Part shown: piece after piece, positions 43,911 through 52,301 of the stretch | Layout of the letters: each line of letters begins with the position of its first letter | Position numbering within the stretch: position 1 is the stretch's first letter | Assembly: GCF_023015695.1 (NCBI RefSeq) | Contig: NZ_JALKAS010000001.1 | Span: 1,364,001 to 1,428,000 of the forward strand | DNA from: Jannaschia sp. S6380 | GTDB taxonomy: Bacteria; Pseudomonadota; Alphaproteobacteria; Rhodobacterales; Rhodobacteraceae | Length of the DNA stretch: 64,000 bases | Reading direction: 5' to 3' | Notes under the pieces: model-generated | What the model was told of the DNA's origin: nothing | Seen by the model: the letters and a program-made list of their open reading frames with translations, nothing else | The model's database searches: none | Translations under genes and position numbers: made by a program

Positions 43911-45032
43911 ATGACGGATATCGGCATCGGGATCGTCGGCGGCGGGTACATGGGCAAGGCCCACGCCGTGGCGATGTCGGCCGTTGCCGCCGCCTTCGAT
44001 ACGGCCCTGCGACCGCGGCTGGAAATGATCTGCGCGCGTTCCGCCGCATCGGCCGAAACCTATCGTGCGGCCTACGGCTTCGCGCGGGCATCGGACGACT
44101 GGCGGAAGCTAGTGGCCGATGATGCGGTCGAGGCCGTCATCATCGCCTCGCCGCAGGAGACGCACCGCGCCATCGCCGAAGCCGCCCTCGCGCGCGGCAA
44201 ACCCGTGTTCTGCGAAAAGCCCCTGGGCGCGACGGTCGAGGACAGCCGCGCGATGGCACACGCCGCACGGGGCAAGGTCGCGATGATCGGCTTCAACTAC
44301 ATCCGCACGCCGGCCAGCCAGTTCGCCCGCAAGCTGATCGCGGACGGCACGATCGGCGAGGTCACCTGGTTCCGGGGCGAACATGTCGAGGACTTCCTGG
44401 CCGATCCGGACACGCCCGCCAATTGGCGCACGCGCGGCCCTGCCAACGGCACCATGGGCGATCTGGCCCCGCACATGATCAACGGCGCGCTCGGCCTGAT
44501 CGGGCCGATCGCCACCCTGATCGCCGAGGTCGAGACGGTTCATCCCCGGCGTCCCGGCGGCGCGGTCGACAATGACGACCACGCCCAGGTGATGTGCCGC
44601 TTCGCGAACGGGGCAATGGGACAGATGTATTTCAGCCGCGTGGGGCACGGCCGCAAGATGGGCTATGCCTATGAGGTGACGGGCACCAAGGGCGCGATCC
44701 GGTTCGACCAGGAGGATCAGAACGCCCTCCACCTCTACCTGGCGTCGGACCCCGAACCGATCCGCGGCTTCCGCAAGATCCTGACAGGTCCGGCACATCC
44801 CGACTACGCCGCGTTCTGTCAAGGGCCGGGTCACGGCACCGGCTACCAGGACCAGATCATCATCGAGGCGCGCGACTTCCTGCAGGCCATCGCGACCGGC
44901 AAGCCGGTCTGGCCGACGTTCGAGGACGGTCTGGCCGTGCACGAGGTCGTCGCCGCCGCCCAGAATTCGGCTGCGCGCCGGGCATGGGTCGACGTGCCCC
45001 AGCCCAACCACATTCCAGAGGCCGCCCAATGA
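43911..45032 (+). CDS. Gfo/Idh/MocA family oxidoreductase (inositol-cluster paralogue 1)
   Basis: 373-residue NAD(P)-dependent dehydrogenase. IGIGIVGGGYMGKAHAVAM is the Rossmann motif, AVIIASPQETHRAIAEAALARGKPVFCEKPLGATV carries EKP, and GTMGDLAPHMINGALGLIG has the D-x-x-x-H catalytic pair. First gene of the rightward operon, 26 bases after the LacI-type palindrome; its stop overlaps the next gene (ATGA). It probably oxidises an inositol isomer (scyllo- or D-chiro-inositol) or a related sugar; substrate inferred only from context. Confidence 0.85.
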   Translation: MTDIGIGIVGGGYMGKAHAVAMSAVAAAFDTALRPRLEMICARSAASAETYRAAYGFARASDDWRKLVADDAVEAVIIASPQETHRAIAEAALARGKPVFCEKPLGATVEDSRAMAHAARGKVAMIGFNYIRTPASQFARKLIADGTIGEVTWFRGEHVEDFLADPDTPANWRTRGPANGTMGDLAPHMINGALGLIGPIATLIAEVETVHPRRPGGAVDNDDHAQVMCRFANGAMGQMYFSRVGHGRKMGYAYEVTGTKGAIRFDQEDQNALHLYLASDPEPIRGFRKILTGPAHPDYAAFCQGPGHGTGYQDQIIIEARDFLQAIATGKPVWPTFEDGLAVHEVVAAAQNSAARRAWVDVPQPNHIPEAAQ

Positions 45033-45934
45033 CCATCAGAATCGGCAACGCCCCCTGTTCCTGGGGGATCGAATTCCCCAGCGATCCCGCCTACCCGAGC
45101 TGGCAATCGGTCTTGGATCAATGTGTGGCCGCCGGTTTCGACGGGATCGAGCTTGGCCCCATCGGGTACATGCCCGAGGATCCCGCCATTCTCGCCCCGG
45201 CGCTGGCCGAACGCGGGCTGGAGTTGATCGGCGGCGTGGTGTTCCGCCCCTTTCACGACCCCGATCAATGGCAGGACGTCCTCGATGCAAGTCGGCGGAC
45301 CTGCGCGGCCCTGGCAGCGCATGGCGCGCCGCATCTGGTTCTGATCGACAGCATGTCGCCGCGCCGCGCGGCCACCGCCGGACGCGCGGCCGAGGCCGAG
45401 CAGATGGAGGCCGCTGAGTGGCGAGCGTTTCGCGACCGCATCGCAACCATTGCCCGCATGGGGCACGAGGAATACGGATTGACGGTCGCCATCCATGCCC
45501 ATGCGGCGGGCTTCCTAGATTTCGAACCCGAGCTGGAGCGCCTGTTGGACGAGGTCGACGACACCATCCTGAAGATATGTCTGGACACCGGGCACCATTC
45601 CTATGCCGGCTATGATCCCGTCGCCTTCATGGACCGCCATATCGAGCGGATCTCCTACATGCATTTCAAGGATATAGACCCCGAAGTTAAAGCGGATGTC
45701 GTCGCCAACCGGACGGGGTTCTATAAGGCCTGCGGCCAAGGCATCTTCTGCAACCTGGGTCAGGGCGATGTAGATTTCCCGGCTGTTCGGCAGCATTTGC
45801 TGGATGCGGGGTTCAGCGGCTGGTGCACGGTCGAGCAGGACTGCGATCCGTCCCTTCCGGGCACGCCGTTGGAAGACGCGCGCGCGAACCGCGCCTATCT
45901 GGCGTCGATCGGTTTCGACGGGGCCACGGCGTGA
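45029..45934 (+). CDS. Xylose-isomerase-like TIM barrel, IolE/IolI-type (inosose dehydratase or isomerase)
   Basis: 301-residue AP-endonuclease-2/sugar phosphate isomerase-epimerase fold. RIGNAPCSWGIEFPSD, AAGFDGIELGPIGYMPEDPAIL, GGVVFRPFHDP, LTVAIHAHAAGFLDFEPELERLL, ICLDTGHHSYAGYDPVAFM, YMHFKDIDPEV, and WCTVEQDCDP contain the metal-binding Glu/Asp/His residues. As no other candidate dehydratase is in the cluster, it may supply the IolE step (2-keto-myo-inositol to the diketone), but an IolI-like inosose isomerase is equally compatible. Start and stop overlap both neighbours. Confidence 0.82.
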   Translation: MTIRIGNAPCSWGIEFPSDPAYPSWQSVLDQCVAAGFDGIELGPIGYMPEDPAILAPALAERGLELIGGVVFRPFHDPDQWQDVLDASRRTCAALAAHGAPHLVLIDSMSPRRAATAGRAAEAEQMEAAEWRAFRDRIATIARMGHEEYGLTVAIHAHAAGFLDFEPELERLLDEVDDTILKICLDTGHHSYAGYDPVAFMDRHIERISYMHFKDIDPEVKADVVANRTGFYKACGQGIFCNLGQGDVDFPAVRQHLLDAGFSGWCTVEQDCDPSLPGTPLEDARANRAYLASIGFDGATA

Positions 45935-47085
45935 ACCGGCTGCGCTGGGGCATGATCGGGGGCGGCGAAGGCAGCCAGATCGGGCCGGCCCACCGCCTGG
46001 GTGCCGGGCTCGACGGGCTGTTCACCTTCGCGGCCGGTGCGCTGGATCACCGGGCCGACGCTGGCATCGCATATGGCCGTTCGCTGGGCCTCGGCGACCG
46101 GGCCTATGGCAGTTGGCAGGAGATGCTCGCGGCCGAGGCGGCGCGCGACGACCGGGTGGACCTTGTCACGGTCGCCACGCCGAACGCCACGCATTTCGAG
46201 ATCACCCGCGCCTTCCTCGAGGCCGGCTTCCACGTCCTGTGCGAAAAGCCGATGACGATGTCCGTCGAGGAGGGCGAGATCATCGTCGAGACGGCACGCC
46301 GGACGGGACGCATCTGCGCGGTGAACTACGGCTACAGCGGCTATTCTCTGGTGCGTCACATGCGGGCGATGGTGGCGCGCGGCGACCTTGGGCGGGTGCG
46401 TCTGGTCAAAGCCGATTTCGCCCACGGACATCACGCGGATGCCGGCGATGCCGACAATCCGCGGGTGCGCTGGCGCTACGATCCGGCGCAGGCCGGCGTG
46501 TCGGCGCAGTTCGCCGATTGCGGCATCCACGCGCTGCACATGGCCAGCTTCGTCACCGGTCAAGAGGTCACCAAGCTCAGCGCCGACATCGTGTCCTGCA
46601 TTCCGTCGCGCACCCTCGAGGATGACGCCATGGTCGACTTCCGCATGGATGGCGGTACGGTGGGCCGCCTCTGGACGTCCTCGATCGCGCTCGGGCGGCA
46701 GCACGGGCTGGCGATCGAGGTGTTCGGCGAAACGGGCGGCCTGCGCTGGAGCCAGGAGCAGCCAAACCAACTCTATCACATGCCGCTCGGCGGTCGCCTG
46801 CAGGTGATCGAGCGGGGCGAGGCGGATCTGTCGCCCGAGGCGGACCGGACGTCGCGCGTAACTGTCGGACATGCCGAGGGGATGCCGCTGGCCTTCGCCA
46901 ACATCTACAAGGATCTGGCCGAAGCGATCACCGCGACGAAGGAAGGGCGCGCGATCGACCCCGCGGCCGACCTGTATCCGCGCGCCGAAGATGGGCTGCG
47001 GTCGATGGCCGCCGTTGCCGCCGTGGCCGAGTCGGGGCGCAACGACGGCGCGTGGCGCGATGCCCGCCCGCCGATGTTCCGTTAG
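45931..47085 (+). CDS. Gfo/Idh/MocA family oxidoreductase (inositol-cluster paralogue 2)
   Basis: 384-residue dehydrogenase starting at a GTG (45931-45933) that overlaps the stop of the TIM-barrel gene. RWGMIGGGEGSQIGPAHRLGAGLDGLFTFAAGAL is a variant Rossmann motif seen in a longer Gfo/Idh subgroup, VATPNATHFEITRAFLEAGFHVLCEKPMTMSVEEG carries EKP, and SAQFADCGIHALHMASFVTG has the D-x-x-x-H pair. Third Gfo/Idh in the region and clearly distinct from the other two. Substrate unknown. Its stop interlocks with that of the lacI-family gene (TTAG). Confidence 0.85.
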   Translation: MNRLRWGMIGGGEGSQIGPAHRLGAGLDGLFTFAAGALDHRADAGIAYGRSLGLGDRAYGSWQEMLAAEAARDDRVDLVTVATPNATHFEITRAFLEAGFHVLCEKPMTMSVEEGEIIVETARRTGRICAVNYGYSGYSLVRHMRAMVARGDLGRVRLVKADFAHGHHADAGDADNPRVRWRYDPAQAGVSAQFADCGIHALHMASFVTGQEVTKLSADIVSCIPSRTLEDDAMVDFRMDGGTVGRLWTSSIALGRQHGLAIEVFGETGGLRWSQEQPNQLYHMPLGGRLQVIERGEADLSPEADRTSRVTVGHAEGMPLAFANIYKDLAEAITATKEGRAIDPAADLYPRAEDGLRSMAAVAAVAESGRNDGAWRDARPPMFR

Positions 47086-48080
47086 GGCCGCGGGCGCAGC
47101 GTCGCGCGCTCGACCACCTGGCACGGGAAAAGCCGGGCCTCGGGGTACCGGTCCGGGTCCTCCAGCATCGCACACATCAGCTCGACCGAGGAAGTCACGA
47201 TCTGCCGGATCGGCTGGCGGATCGTGGTCAGTGCGATGTTCTCCCAGCCCGACATTTCCATGTCGTTGAACCCGATGAGGCCGACATCGTCCGGCACACG
47301 CCGACCGGTGTCCCGGATCGCACTGAGCGCACCGATGGACAGGACGTCGTCGCCGCAAAAATAGGCCTCGGCCAGTTCGCCGGAGGCAAGGCGTTGCATC
47401 TCGCGCCGCCCGGCCTGAAACGAATAGGCATCGGCGAAGGAGTGGTCGACGGCGACCTCCGGCGCCGCCGACAACGCCTGCAGGAAGCCGTGCAGGCGGT
47501 CCTGCGTCGACGTCGCCGCCTGCGGCCCGCCCAGGAACGCGACCTTGCGATAGCCCCGTTCGATCAAAGCGCGCGCAGCCATCCGACCGGCGGCGACGTT
47601 GTCGATGCTGACGACGTGGACGTCGGGGCTGCTTGAATAACGACCGAAGGTGCTGACCACCGGGATGCCCTTGTCGCGGAACGCCTTGGCGAAGGCGGGC
47701 GGCAGGGTCGAGGAGGCGACCACCACCCCGTCGACGGAATACCGATGAAGCATCTGGACGGAATGGTCGGGATCCGTCTCGTCGCTGAGGTTGACCAGCA
47801 GGGGTCGCAGCCCGCGATCCTGCAGGCCACGGGTGAATAGGTCGAACACCTCCAGGAAGATCGGATTGTGGAAGTTGTTCGAGATCAACCCGATCAGCTT
47901 GGTGCGCCGCGTCGTCAGGCTCCGGGCGAGGAAGTTCGGCTGGTATCCGAGTTCGGCCGCCGCCTTTTCGACCTTCCGGCGCATCTTGCCGGAGACAGAC
48001 GCACCGTCGGTGAACGTCCGCGAGACCGCGGATGGCGAGACCCCCGCCCTGATCGCCACGTCCTTGAGAGTTGCCGGCAT
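47082..48080 (-). CDS. LacI-family regulator, probable inositol repressor
   Basis: 332 residues: LacI helix-turn-helix PATLKDVAIRAGVSPSAVSRTFTDGASVSGKMRRKVEKAAAELGYQPN plus hinge LARSLTTRRTKLIGLISNNFHNP, then a periplasmic-binding-like effector domain (LRPLLVNLSDETDPDHSVQMLHRYSVDGVVVASS, FCGDDVLSIGALSAIRDTGRRVPDDVGLIGFNDME). The ATG at 48078-48080 has GAGGGGCGAC upstream. It lies between the catabolic genes and the ABC importer, with the palindrome TTGCAACCGGTTGCAA 85-100 bases upstream of its start, so autoregulation and control of both iol operons and the importer are likely. Confidence 0.88.
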   Translation of the reverse strand: MPATLKDVAIRAGVSPSAVSRTFTDGASVSGKMRRKVEKAAAELGYQPNFLARSLTTRRTKLIGLISNNFHNPIFLEVFDLFTRGLQDRGLRPLLVNLSDETDPDHSVQMLHRYSVDGVVVASSTLPPAFAKAFRDKGIPVVSTFGRYSSSPDVHVVSIDNVAAGRMAARALIERGYRKVAFLGGPQAATSTQDRLHGFLQALSAAPEVAVDHSFADAYSFQAGRREMQRLASGELAEAYFCGDDVLSIGALSAIRDTGRRVPDDVGLIGFNDMEMSGWENIALTTIRQPIRQIVTSSVELMCAMLEDPDRYPEARLFPCQVVERATLRPRP

Positions 48081-48164
48081 GTCGCCCCTCGGTTCCGTCG
48101 CCCCCCTCTCCCATGTGGGCGGGGTCCGGTCCATCCCGCCGATCAAACCCGCATCCACAGCAAA

Positions 48165-48180
48165 TTGCAACCGGTTGCAA
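48165..48180. promoter_or_regulatory. Second LacI-type operator, between lacI and the ABC importer
   Basis: TTGCAACCGGTTGCAA is identical to the central 16 bases of the palindrome at 43868-43885. It sits between the lacI-family start (48080, minus) and the binding-protein ATG (48268, plus). Two identical sites in the two divergent regions of one pathway are strong evidence for a common regulator. Confidence 0.75.
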
Positions 48181-48267
48181 AAATGATGATTCCGTGGTTG
48201 GATGCCCGTGGGAGGCGGCGAAAGTGCGCACTCATGCCGAAGAACCGGTATCCTTGGGAGGACTCAC

Positions 48268-49218
48268 ATGAAATCGATCATCAAGACGATGGCGCTGACG
48301 GCCGCGGTCGCCGCCGCGCCCGTGATAGCGGCCGCGGATGGCCATGGCGACGACCTGAACTACATCCTGGTCAGCCATGCGCCCGATAGCGACAGCTGGT
48401 GGAACACCATCAAGAACGGCATCGCGCTTGCAGGCGAGCAGCTCGACGTGACCGTCGAGTACCGCAATCCGCCCACCGGCGATCTGGCCGACATGGCGCG
48501 GATCATCGAACAGGCCGCCGCCTCGGACCCCGACGGCATCATTACCACGCTGGCCGACTATGACGTGCTTTCCGGTCCGATCCGCGCGGCCGTCGACCAG
48601 GGCATCGATGTCATCATCATGAACTCCGGCACGCCCGAGCAGGTGCGCGAACTGGGCGCCCTCATGTTCGTGGGCCAGCCCGAATACGATGCCGGCCTCG
48701 CCGCAGGTCAGCGCGCCGCCGCCGACGGTGTCGAAAGCTTCGTCTGCGTCAACCACGTCATCTCCAACACGGTCGTCGCCGAACGGTGCCGCGGCTTCGC
48801 CGACGGGCTGGGCGTCGAACTCGGCGACAGCATGATCGATTCGGGTCAGGACCCGGCCGAGATCAAGAACCGGGTGACCGCCTACCTGACCGCCAACCCC
48901 GAGACCGACGCCATCCTGACGCTCGGTCCGACCTCGGCCGACCCGACCATCCAGGCCGTCAAGGAGATGGGGCTGGATGGCGAGATCTATTTCGGCACGT
49001 TCGACCTGGGCACCGAGATCGTGAACGCCATCAAGGACGGCACGATCAACTGGGGCATCGACCAGCAGCCCTTCCTGCAGGCCTATCTGCCGGTCGTCGT
49101 CCTGGCCAATTACGACCGCTACGGCGTCCTGCCCGGCAACAACATCAACTCCGGCCCCGGCTTCGTGACCGCCGACGGTCTGGAGAAGGTCGAGGAGTTC
49201 GCGGGCGAGTTCCGCTGA
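48268..49218 (+). CDS. Sugar ABC transporter substrate-binding protein (inositol-cluster)
   Basis: 316-residue periplasmic binding protein of the ribose/galactose type. Signal peptide MKSIIKTMALTAAVAAAPVIAAA; mature domain DLNYILVSHAPDSDSWWNTIKNGIALAGEQLDVTVEYRNPPTGDLADMARIIEQAAASDPDGIITTLAD, MNSGTPEQVRELGALMFVGQPEYDAGLAAGQRAAADG, GTFDLGTEIVNAIKDGTINWGIDQQPFLQAYLPVVVL. GGGAGGACTC precedes the ATG. First gene of the CUT2-type importer; myo-inositol is the probable ligand from context. Confidence 0.9.
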   Translation: MKSIIKTMALTAAVAAAPVIAAADGHGDDLNYILVSHAPDSDSWWNTIKNGIALAGEQLDVTVEYRNPPTGDLADMARIIEQAAASDPDGIITTLADYDVLSGPIRAAVDQGIDVIIMNSGTPEQVRELGALMFVGQPEYDAGLAAGQRAAADGVESFVCVNHVISNTVVAERCRGFADGLGVELGDSMIDSGQDPAEIKNRVTAYLTANPETDAILTLGPTSADPTIQAVKEMGLDGEIYFGTFDLGTEIVNAIKDGTINWGIDQQPFLQAYLPVVVLANYDRYGVLPGNNINSGPGFVTADGLEKVEEFAGEFR

Positions 49219-49227
49219 GCCGACTTC

Positions 49228-49251
49228 GGGCGGCCCCCCACGGGGCCGCCC
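49228..49251 (+). terminator. Strong hairpin between binding-protein and permease genes
   Basis: GGGCGGCCCC and GGGGCCGCCC form a perfect 10-base stem with a four-base loop, beginning 9 bases after the binding-protein stop and followed by CCTT, not a proper U-run. Such hairpins after the first gene of ABC-importer operons often protect the upstream mRNA and reduce read-through, giving excess binding protein. Confidence 0.65.
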
Positions 49252-49270
49252 CCTTCCCGGAGGACATGCG

Positions 49271-50389
49271 ATGGCCGACACGCCGCAAGTCGCGCTCGAC
49301 GAGCGCGTAAAGGAAATCTCGCCCCTGCGGCGTGCCCTGATCCGACCCGAGCTGGGCGGCATCATCGGGGCCGTCGCCGTCTTCACCTTCTTCGCCCTGC
49401 TGGCGCATGACAGCGGCATGTTCAACGCGCAGGGTGTGATGAACTGGTCCACCGTCTCGGCGCAGTTCATGATCATCGCCGTGGGCGCATGCCTTCTGAT
49501 GATCGCGGGCGAATTCGACCTGTCGGTCGGATCCATGATCGGTTTCGCCGGCATGATGGTGGCGATCTTCGGCGTCACGCTCGGATGGCCGATGTGGCTG
49601 GCCATCCTCGTGACCTTCGCCATCTGCATCGCGTTCGGCGCGCTCAACGGCTACATCGTCGTGCGGACCGGCCTGCCCAGTTTCATCGTGACGCTGGCGA
49701 CGCTGTTCATCCTGCGCGGCTTCACCATCTTCATTCCGCAGACCATCGAGCGGAAGACGATCATCGGCGGCATCCGCGAGGCGGCCGAGGGCGACTGGCT
49801 GGCCCCGATTTTCGGCGGCAAGATCGGCGGAAGCCTGTTCCAGTGGCTGGGCGACGCCGGCGTCATCGGCACGTTCAGCCGCGGCAACCGCGCCGGACAG
49901 CCCGTCGTGGACGGCATCCCGATGCTGATCGTCTGGGCGATCGTGCTGGTGATCTTCGGACATATCCTGCTGACGCGGACGCGGTTCGGCAACTGGATCT
50001 TCGCGGCCGGCGGCGACGCGCAGGCGGCGCGCTATGCCGGCGTTCCGGTCAACGCCGTCAAGATCCGCATGTTCATGTTCACCGCCTTCTGCGCCACGGT
50101 CTTCGCCGTCTGCCAGGTGATGGAGTTCGGGTCGGCGGGCGCCGACCGCGGTCTGCTGAAGGAGTTCGAGGCGATCATCGCCGTCGTCATCGGCGGCGCG
50201 CTGCTGACGGGGGGCTACGGCTCGGTCATCGGGGCAGCGCTGGGCGCGCTGATTTTCGGCGTGGTGCAGCAGGGGCTGTTCTTCGCCAACGTCGAATCCT
50301 CGCTCTTCCGGGTGTTCCTTGGGGTGATCCTGCTGCTGGCCGTGATCCTGAACACATATATCCGCCGCCTCATCACCGGAGAACGCTGA
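49271..50389 (+). CDS. Sugar ABC transporter permease (CUT2 type)
   Basis: 372-residue inner-membrane permease with about ten hydrophobic segments, of the BPD_transp_2 (RbsC-like) family: FMIIAVGACLLMIAGEFDLSVGSMIGFAGMMVAI (EFDLSVGS is the family signature), LNGYIVVRTGLPSFIVTLATLFILRGF, GGDAQAARYAGVPVNAVKIRMFMFTAFCATVFAV, and VIGGALLTGGYGSVIGAALGALIFGVVQQGLFF. A longer loop after residue 155 (TIERKTIIGGIREAAEGDWLAPIFGG) is present. Its TGA shares a base with the ATPase ATG (TGATG). Confidence 0.92.
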   Translation: MADTPQVALDERVKEISPLRRALIRPELGGIIGAVAVFTFFALLAHDSGMFNAQGVMNWSTVSAQFMIIAVGACLLMIAGEFDLSVGSMIGFAGMMVAIFGVTLGWPMWLAILVTFAICIAFGALNGYIVVRTGLPSFIVTLATLFILRGFTIFIPQTIERKTIIGGIREAAEGDWLAPIFGGKIGGSLFQWLGDAGVIGTFSRGNRAGQPVVDGIPMLIVWAIVLVIFGHILLTRTRFGNWIFAAGGDAQAARYAGVPVNAVKIRMFMFTAFCATVFAVCQVMEFGSAGADRGLLKEFEAIIAVVIGGALLTGGYGSVIGAALGALIFGVVQQGLFFANVESSLFRVFLGVILLLAVILNTYIRRLITGER

Positions 50390-51165
50390 TGGATCCGATC
50401 ATCCGCATGAAGGACATCCAGAAGCATTTCGGCTCGGTCATTGCGCTGGCCGGCGTCACGATCGACTTCTACCCGGGCGAATGCCATTGCCTTCTGGGGG
50501 ACAACGGCGCGGGCAAGTCGACCTTCATCAAGACGATGTCGGGCGTGCATCAGCCCACCTCGGGCGAGATCCTGTTCGAGGGGCGGCCGATGCAATTCGA
50601 CGACCCCCGCGACAGCATCGCCGCCGGGATCGCGACCGTTTATCAGGACCTGGCGATGATCCCGCTGATGTCCGTCAGCCGGAACTTCTTCATGGGCAAC
50701 GAGCCCATACGCCGGATCGCGGGCCTGCCCCTGTTCGACCACGACCATGCCAACGACGTGACCATGACCGAGATGCGCAAGATGGGCATCAACCTGCGCG
50801 GCCCCGACCAGGCCGTGGGTACGCTGTCGGGCGGCGAGCGGCAGACGGTCGCCATCTCGCGCGCGGTCTATTTCGGGGCGAAGGTCCTGATCCTGGACGA
50901 GCCGACCTCGGCCTTGGGCGTGCGCCAGACGGCCAACGTGCTGGCCACGGTCGACAAGGTCCGCAAGCAGGGCATCGCGGTCGTGTTCATCACCCACAAC
51001 GTCCGGCATGCGATGGCAATCGGCGACCGCTTCACCGTTCTGAACCGCGGCAAGACCTACGGCACGGCGAACAAGGGCGAGATTTCGCCCGAGGAATTGC
51101 AGGACATGATGGCCGGGGGCCAGGAACTGGCCGCGCTGGAGGGATCGCTGGGCGGCACCGTCTAG
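50389..51165 (+). CDS. Sugar ABC transporter ATP-binding protein (single domain)
   Basis: 258-residue ABC ATPase. Walker A GDNGAGKST (37-45 region), Q-loop TVYQDLAMIPLMSVSRNFFMGNEP, signature LSGGERQTVAISRA, Walker B VLILDEPTSALGVRQTANVL, and H-loop FITHNVRHAMAIGDR. It is the short single-domain form, as in the FrcA-type fructose/inositol importers, not the duplicated RbsA form, so it presumably works as a homodimer. The SALG replacing SALD in the D-loop is typical of that subgroup. Its stop interlocks with the L2HGDH-like gene (CTAG). Confidence 0.92.
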   Translation: MDPIIRMKDIQKHFGSVIALAGVTIDFYPGECHCLLGDNGAGKSTFIKTMSGVHQPTSGEILFEGRPMQFDDPRDSIAAGIATVYQDLAMIPLMSVSRNFFMGNEPIRRIAGLPLFDHDHANDVTMTEMRKMGINLRGPDQAVGTLSGGERQTVAISRAVYFGAKVLILDEPTSALGVRQTANVLATVDKVRKQGIAVVFITHNVRHAMAIGDRFTVLNRGKTYGTANKGEISPEELQDMMAGGQELAALEGSLGGTV

Positions 51166-52301
51166 GCCAGGCCGGATGTGCGGGTCCCGCCCTGCGCCAG
51201 CAGGTCCGCCACATGGCGCCCGATGGCCAGCGACGAGGTCAGGCCGGGGGACTCCATCCCGAAAAGGTGGACCAGTCCGCGCCGCCCGTGATCGGCCGGG
51301 CCACGGATCATGAAGTCCGCCAGCTTTTCTCCGGGCGGCGTGATCCGGGGCCGGATGCCGCAGGTGTCGGGGTACAGCGCCCCGTCGGGCAGGTCCGGCC
51401 AGAACCGGCGCAGGGCGGCGGCGACCGGGGCGGCGTCCATGTCGTGGCGATAATCGATGTCCGGTGGCGGTACGATCCGCGAGCCGGGTCCGATCCTCGC
51501 CTGCCCCGTGAAGTCCCGCAGGGCGTGGACCGCGGGGGCGGGCGTGCCGGGTGCCGGATAGATCAATCGTGCAAATGGTGACGGCGCGCCGCCGAGCGAG
51601 AAATAGCAGGCTTTCACGAAGGACTGGTGTGGAATCGCGAACGCCGGATCGGCCAACGCGCGAGCGACATCCCAGGCGCCCAGCCCCGCGGCATTCACGA
51701 GGTTCCGGGCCGCAATGCGCGTGCCGGCGGCATCGCCGACCTCAAGGACGTAGCCCTCTGCGTCCCGATGGACCCCGACCAACCGGGCATTGCGCGCAAG
51801 AACCGCCCCGTCCGCCTGTGCCTCGCCCAGGATGGCATGCATGAGGCCGACGGCATCGACGACCCCCGACGATGGAACCAAGACCGCGCCATGGCAGCGC
51901 AGCCGCGGTTCCAGGCGCGCGGCCTCCTCGCCGCTCAGAGGGCGCATGCCCTCCACCCCGTTCGCCGCACCCCGATCGACAAGCGCGGCCAACGCCGGCA
52001 TCTGGTTGGCTTCGGTCGCCACGACGAGCTTGCCGCAAGCCGCATGATCGACCCCGCGCGTCCGGCAGAAATCGTAAAGACGCGCACGCCCGTCTCGGCA
52101 AAGTCGCGCCTTCAGCGACCCGACGGGATAGGCGAACCCCGCGTGGATAACCTGCGAATTGCGGGCGCTGGTGTGGTGGAACCCCGACTCCTCGGCCTCC
52201 AGGATCAGGACCTCGTGACCGTCACGCGCCAGCGCCCGCGCGATCGCCAGGCCGGTGACACCGCTGCCGACGACGACGGTCTGCACCCGGTCGAGGCTCA
52301 T
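51162..52301 (-). CDS. L-2-hydroxyglutarate-dehydrogenase-like FAD oxidoreductase
   Basis: 379-residue flavoenzyme of the DAO fold. VQTVVVGSGVTGLAIARALARDGHEVLILEAEE is the FAD motif; HHTSARNSQVIHAGFAYPVGSLKARLCRDGRARLYDFCRTRGVDHAACGKLVVATEANQ is the L2HGDH/LhgO signature, and SSGVVDAVGLMHAIL and GIRPRITPPGEKLADFMIRG fit too. The predicted reaction is oxidation of an L-2-hydroxy acid with electrons to quinone. It is last in the tct operon (ATGA overlap with tctA), so the imported compound or a product may be the substrate. Confidence 0.87.
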   Translation of the reverse strand: MSLDRVQTVVVGSGVTGLAIARALARDGHEVLILEAEESGFHHTSARNSQVIHAGFAYPVGSLKARLCRDGRARLYDFCRTRGVDHAACGKLVVATEANQMPALAALVDRGAANGVEGMRPLSGEEAARLEPRLRCHGAVLVPSSGVVDAVGLMHAILGEAQADGAVLARNARLVGVHRDAEGYVLEVGDAAGTRIAARNLVNAAGLGAWDVARALADPAFAIPHQSFVKACYFSLGGAPSPFARLIYPAPGTPAPAVHALRDFTGQARIGPGSRIVPPPDIDYRHDMDAAPVAAALRRFWPDLPDGALYPDTCGIRPRITPPGEKLADFMIRGPADHGRRGLVHLFGMESPGLTSSLAIGRHVADLLAQGGTRTSGLA

